IMG/VR virus record: IMGVR_UViG_3300042691_039109
Span: 1-24,467 of that record
Source: a virus
Reading direction: 5' to 3' (one strand)
Length of the DNA stretch: 24,467 nucleotides
Positions 21,747-24,467 of this stretch are shown piece by piece (position 1 is the first letter of the stretch; each line of letters opens with the position of its first letter). A program made the position numbers and the translations under genes. The notes under the pieces are model-generated. The model was given only the letters and a program-made list of their open reading frames with translations. It ran no database searches and was not told where the DNA came from.

Positions 21747-23598
21747 CCCCATACATTCTTTTTGCTGCATCTCTAACTTCTTCGTGAGGTGAATATCTTG
21801 CATATTCTTGTGCATCTGGGACTTCTCTTACATAAGGATGAATTAATGCACGGAAAGCTACGCTTGGGTCGCTGTGAGTTAACGCCCAACCAGCGTTGTC
21901 TAAATGAGTTCCAAATGAAGGATGTTCTATTGCCTTAATAGCTACAGATGGATGTTTAGAAAACTTAAATATTTGATACATATGATCGTCATTTCCAAAT
22001 TCTGGATGTTCAGTTGCCTTCAATTGAACACTTTCGTGGGGTGAACGAAGTGCATCCAAAATGTTCTTTCCTCTAAAATTAGGATGATTTGCTGCAGCTA
22101 ATGCAATGCTTTCATGTTTTGAATTCAATCCGGCTGTAATATGTCCCACATAATCACCAAAATTTTCGTGGCTTATTGCTTTTGCTTGAACACTTTCATG
22201 TGGATTCATTAGTGCCGACATAAGAACTCCATATTTTCCAAAATCTGGGTGTTTTGTTGCTTCTAATCCGACAGATTCGTGTTTACTCTTACTTAGAGCA
22301 ACTTCTGGATTATATTCGCCCTTTTTAAACTTTGGGTGATTTACTCCAGCCAAGGCGACTTCCTCATGTGGAGAAACTAACGCCGCGGTTATGTGAACTC
22401 CACGAACTCCAAACTGCGGATGTTTTGTTGCTGCTGTTGCAACTGATTTAAACGGTGATCTGACTGCATCTTCCATGTCCGGACCATAAAGATTATCTGC
22501 AAATCTTGGATGTTTTACTGCAGCTAAAGCTACGCTTTCGTGTGGAGATCTAAGTGCATGATTTACATTACCTTCAGATCCATCAAAATTTGGATGTTTA
22601 AATGCTTTCATAGCCACTGATTCGAATGGCGAATGTAAAGCATAACGTAAACTTAGTACATCATGTTCTCTTATATGATCTAAAGCAGCTAAACTAACCT
22701 TTTCATGCTTTGATCGCAATGCAACATCAACATTGCTGCTGTCTTTTGCAAAATTTGGATGTTTCATTGCTTCCAACACTTCTTTTTCTTTTGAGTCCGG
22801 ATTGCTCAATACATCATGTATCGTAACATGGCTTAAAGTATCTTGAACTTCTTTTGGTAATGGTCTTTCTCTTGTTCGTAATCCCGACATTCTAGGGTTG
22901 TCGTAAACAGGTTTATCTCTGTCGTCCATCATTTGAAGGGAATATTCTTCTGGTTTATGAGATTGGTATCTTTCCCCAGAATATCTTGGGTTTTTGGGTA
23001 TGAATATATGAAGTGGTCCGCGTTGATTATAATGACCAAACATATTATGTCGTCCAGTTGAAGCCGTACACCAATTTGTACCTTTTCCTAAAGTACATGC
23101 TGCTCTTTCGGTGTGAGGCTGGACAACAGTCCAGTGCTTGTTTTCTCCATGCACCGTATATTCGTCTGGATCTAATTCATCAAACGACCCCTCACCAATG
23201 GGGTCTACTCTGCTTAGATGTCCGTGCAGTTCGTCTGGTCCTTTGATTTTACTGAGTGAAGCATCACTTTTTCCAGAAGAACGTGCATCACGCAATCGCA
23301 TTAAATTTGGAATAACAGTAGCTTGTATATCTTCATGTCTTTGAATTTTTCCATTCTGGAAATGCTTCAATACCCAACGACCCTCATCATCTGTCAAATC
23401 ATGAAGACCCAACATCTGAGTTAAAAAATCTGTTACATGTTTTGGAGTCCCATGACCGGGTTCCGATGAAAAATTACTATATCGATCTGTTAAACCTGCA
23501 CGGTTCAATAGTTCAGCTCCATGCTGACCCACGAACTGGTGCCAAGCTTTATTTTCTAGTAAAAATGATTCTTTTAAATATTGACGAAATGATAGCAT
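21742..23598 (-). CDS. 618-residue helical-repeat protein with capsid-targeting-like leader
   Basis: The N-terminus MLSFRQYLKESFLLE resembles the capsid targeting sequence of T4 internal head proteins (MKTYQEFIAEA) and contains LKE and LLE, fitting the L/I-x-E cleavage rule of the T4 prohead protease gp21. Residues ~165-235 form a globular domain with TLGKGTNWCTAS (169-180) and a following GHYNQRGPLHIFI, a motif I have seen in phage proteins of unknown function. From ~265 to the end come about twelve 26-31-residue repeats of the pattern SPHESVALAAxKHPxFG, probably a HEAT- or LRV-like solenoid. It may be packed in the head and injected. The start codon is 12 bp from a divergent gene with a related leader. 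Confidence 0.7.
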   Translation of the reverse strand: MLSFRQYLKESFLLENKAWHQFVGQHGAELLNRAGLTDRYSNFSSEPGHGTPKHVTDFLTQMLGLHDLTDDEGRWVLKHFQNGKIQRHEDIQATVIPNLMRLRDARSSGKSDASLSKIKGPDELHGHLSRVDPIGEGSFDELDPDEYTVHGENKHWTVVQPHTERAACTLGKGTNWCTASTGRHNMFGHYNQRGPLHIFIPKNPRYSGERYQSHKPEEYSLQMMDDRDKPVYDNPRMSGLRTRERPLPKEVQDTLSHVTIHDVLSNPDSKEKEVLEAMKHPNFAKDSSNVDVALRSKHEKVSLAALDHIREHDVLSLRYALHSPFESVAMKAFKHPNFDGSEGNVNHALRSPHESVALAAVKHPRFADNLYGPDMEDAVRSPFKSVATAATKHPQFGVRGVHITAALVSPHEEVALAGVNHPKFKKGEYNPEVALSKSKHESVGLEATKHPDFGKYGVLMSALMNPHESVQAKAISHENFGDYVGHITAGLNSKHESIALAAANHPNFRGKNILDALRSPHESVQLKATEHPEFGNDDHMYQIFKFSKHPSVAIKAIEHPSFGTHLDNAGWALTHSDPSVAFRALIHPYVREVPDAQEYARYSPHEEVRDAAKRMYGV

Positions 23599-23603
23599 AC
23601 ATA

Positions 23604-23611
23604 TATTTATA
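23604..23611 (-). promoter_or_regulatory. Late promoter box between divergent starts
   Basis: The minus strand has an exact TATAAATA, ending five bases before the ATG at 23598. If used, RNA would start at about the start codon, giving a leaderless mRNA. It also occupies most of the 12-bp gap to the plus-strand gene. Confidence 0.45.
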
Positions 23612-24051
23612 TGTTATCTTTTTCTCAATTTTTACTACTCGAAGACGATGATTTTCCATCAAATCAAAAATATTTGTATGGCATTAATCATACAGATAGA
23701 GATGCATCAGACGAAATATTGAAATTAGCAGGATCTCTTGGATATAGAATTTCACAACAAAGAGGCGGACACATTCAAATACACCACCCAGAAACTGGTG
23801 AGCATGTTACGGTAGTAAGTATGGGAACGGGTGGGCCAAAAAGATACAGAGATGCTTTAAAACAAATACATGATCACCAAATGTCTATTGGTGGTTTTAG
23901 TGGTTTTGAGCACGACATAAAATCTATTAAGAAAGAAATGCGAGTTAGAGAATTAAACGTTGATGACGAAAATTTAAAACGCCAACGCATAAAAATAAAA
24001 ACCCCTGACTCCCCTAAAACAGACATAGACACACCAAAAAAGTATCTTTAA
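23611..24051 (+). CDS. HicA-like protein with capsid-targeting-like leader
   Basis: The product has 146 residues. The leader MLSFSQFLLLEDDDF parallels that of the divergent 618-residue gene and holds an LLE site for a gp21-type protease. Residues ~33-88 resemble the HicA/YcfA fold (a dsRNA-binding-like domain of toxin mRNA interferases): a helix SDEILKLAGSLGY, the strand ISQQRGGHIQIHHP with the G-G-H54 in the place of the HicA catalytic His, then HVTVVS and a final helix RYRDALKQI. The C-terminal 50 residues are charged and probably flexible. No HicB-like antitoxin is adjacent. No Shine-Dalgarno is visible. It could be an RNA-cleaving or RNA-binding protein delivered with the genome; activity is not proven by the sequence. 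Confidence 0.5.
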   Translation: MLSFSQFLLLEDDDFPSNQKYLYGINHTDRDASDEILKLAGSLGYRISQQRGGHIQIHHPETGEHVTVVSMGTGGPKRYRDALKQIHDHQMSIGGFSGFEHDIKSIKKEMRVRELNVDDENLKRQRIKIKTPDSPKTDIDTPKKYL

Positions 24052-24054
24052 AAA

Positions 24055-24467
24055 TTAAACTAATACTTTGCTGCAATAATCATACATTGCAATCGAACTG
24101 GCACACCCAACATTCAGACTACGCACAGAGCCGTATTGGGTAATATAAAGTTTCACATCACACAGTTCCAGAACATCTTCTGGGATGCCTACCTGCTCCT
24201 GTCCAAATACCATCACCACATGTTCGTGGGCTGGCCAGTCATAATGTTCAATTGGCTGTGCGTCAGAAACATTGTCGATTCCGACAACGAACTTTCGTGA
24301 CAGGAACTTTCGCACATCGTCAAATGTCGGTAGGTATCGGAACCGAGTGTAGTTATGAGTTCCAACCGTACCCCTGCGATCAAATCGCTTGGATCCATAT
24401 AGTAGTACCTCTGAAGCGAGGAAAGCATTGGAATTCCGAACAACGGTGGCAATATTAAAATCGTTGT
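24055..24467 (-). CDS. SpoU/TrmH-family RNA 2'-O-methyltransferase (5' part outside window)
   Basis: The frame is open to the window edge, giving the last ~136 residues. All family motifs are present: motif 1 near the visible start (NIATVVRNSNAF with GASEV-like FLASEVLLYG), motif 2 VMVFGQEQVGIPEDVLELCD and motif 3 YITQYGSVRSLNVGCASSIAMYDY, which form the knotted SAM-binding site. Members methylate ribose 2'-OH in tRNA or rRNA. Only a few residues before motif 1 are likely missing, so it is a short TrmH/TrmL-like enzyme. A phage copy near tRNA and tmRNA genes suggests tRNA modification, by inference. It converges on the HicA-like gene with a 3-bp gap. Its base composition is GC-richer than that of the virion genes, which may mean a host origin. 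Confidence 0.85.
   Translation of the reverse strand, partial: NDFNIATVVRNSNAFLASEVLLYGSKRFDRRGTVGTHNYTRFRYLPTFDDVRKFLSRKFVVGIDNVSDAQPIEHYDWPAHEHVVMVFGQEQVGIPEDVLELCDVKLYITQYGSVRSLNVGCASSIAMYDYCSKVLV

Noticed and set aside
1-24467. Prophage signs (integrase, attachment site) or insertion sequences
   Set aside because: No integrase, transposase or terminal inverted repeats were seen; the genes are those of a lytic T4-like phage.

Overview
The window is part of the genome of a large, AT-rich, T4-like tailed phage (contractile-tail myovirus). The call rests on a block of recognisable T4-type baseplate and head genes (gp6, gp25, a gp27-type hub, gp53, a gp48/54-type tube cap, gp4, a second tube-like protein, a gp26/51-type tail chaperone) next to a gp33-gp32 pair in T4-like order. 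Gene packing is tight: starts and stops overlap by a few bases and divergent start codons are 12 to 17 bp apart. The host cannot be fixed. Planctomycete-style dockerin modules and an outer-membrane beta-barrel gene point to a Gram-negative-type host, by inference only.

Layout. 1-8815 (minus): baseplate operon read as tube cap, gp53, a 1679-residue cysteine-rich hub, gp25 and gp6 (cut by the window edge). 8833-12200 (plus): gp4, tube-like protein, tail assembly chaperone with an apparent -1 frameshift extension, and an Asn-rich putative tape-measure or hub protein. 12121-13381 (minus): gp33 and gp32, with a sigma70-type promoter, a 5' leader hairpin and an intrinsic terminator that lies inside the opposing gene. 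13447-15840 (plus): two virion-type proteins of unknown role. 15909-17067 (minus): an RNA cassette with its own promoter holding tRNA-Arg, tRNA-Gly, tRNA-Glu and tRNA-Asn, two small protein genes, a circularly permuted (two-piece) tmRNA and a terminator. 17085-18144 (minus): a promoter, an outer-membrane beta-barrel gene, a small membrane-protein gene and a terminator. 18141-23598 (minus): a 797-residue dockerin protein, a 49-residue basic protein, a trypsin-like protease with dockerin, and a 618-residue helical-repeat protein. 23611-24051 (plus): a HicA-like protein. 24055-24467 (minus): a SpoU/TrmH methyltransferase, cut by the window edge.

How the parts fit together. The first 15.8 kb builds the virion and replicates or late-transcribes the genome. 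The RNA cassette and methyltransferase would tune or rescue translation. The OM protein, dockerin proteins and the two divergent proteins with capsid-targeting-like N-termini look like host-interaction or packaged effector functions.

Most notable: a permuted tmRNA with its tag frame; a slippery heptamer in the tail chaperone gene; two phage dockerins, one on a protease; capsid-targeting-like leaders on two unrelated divergent genes; and a ribosome binding site formed by the 3' acceptor strand of a tRNA.
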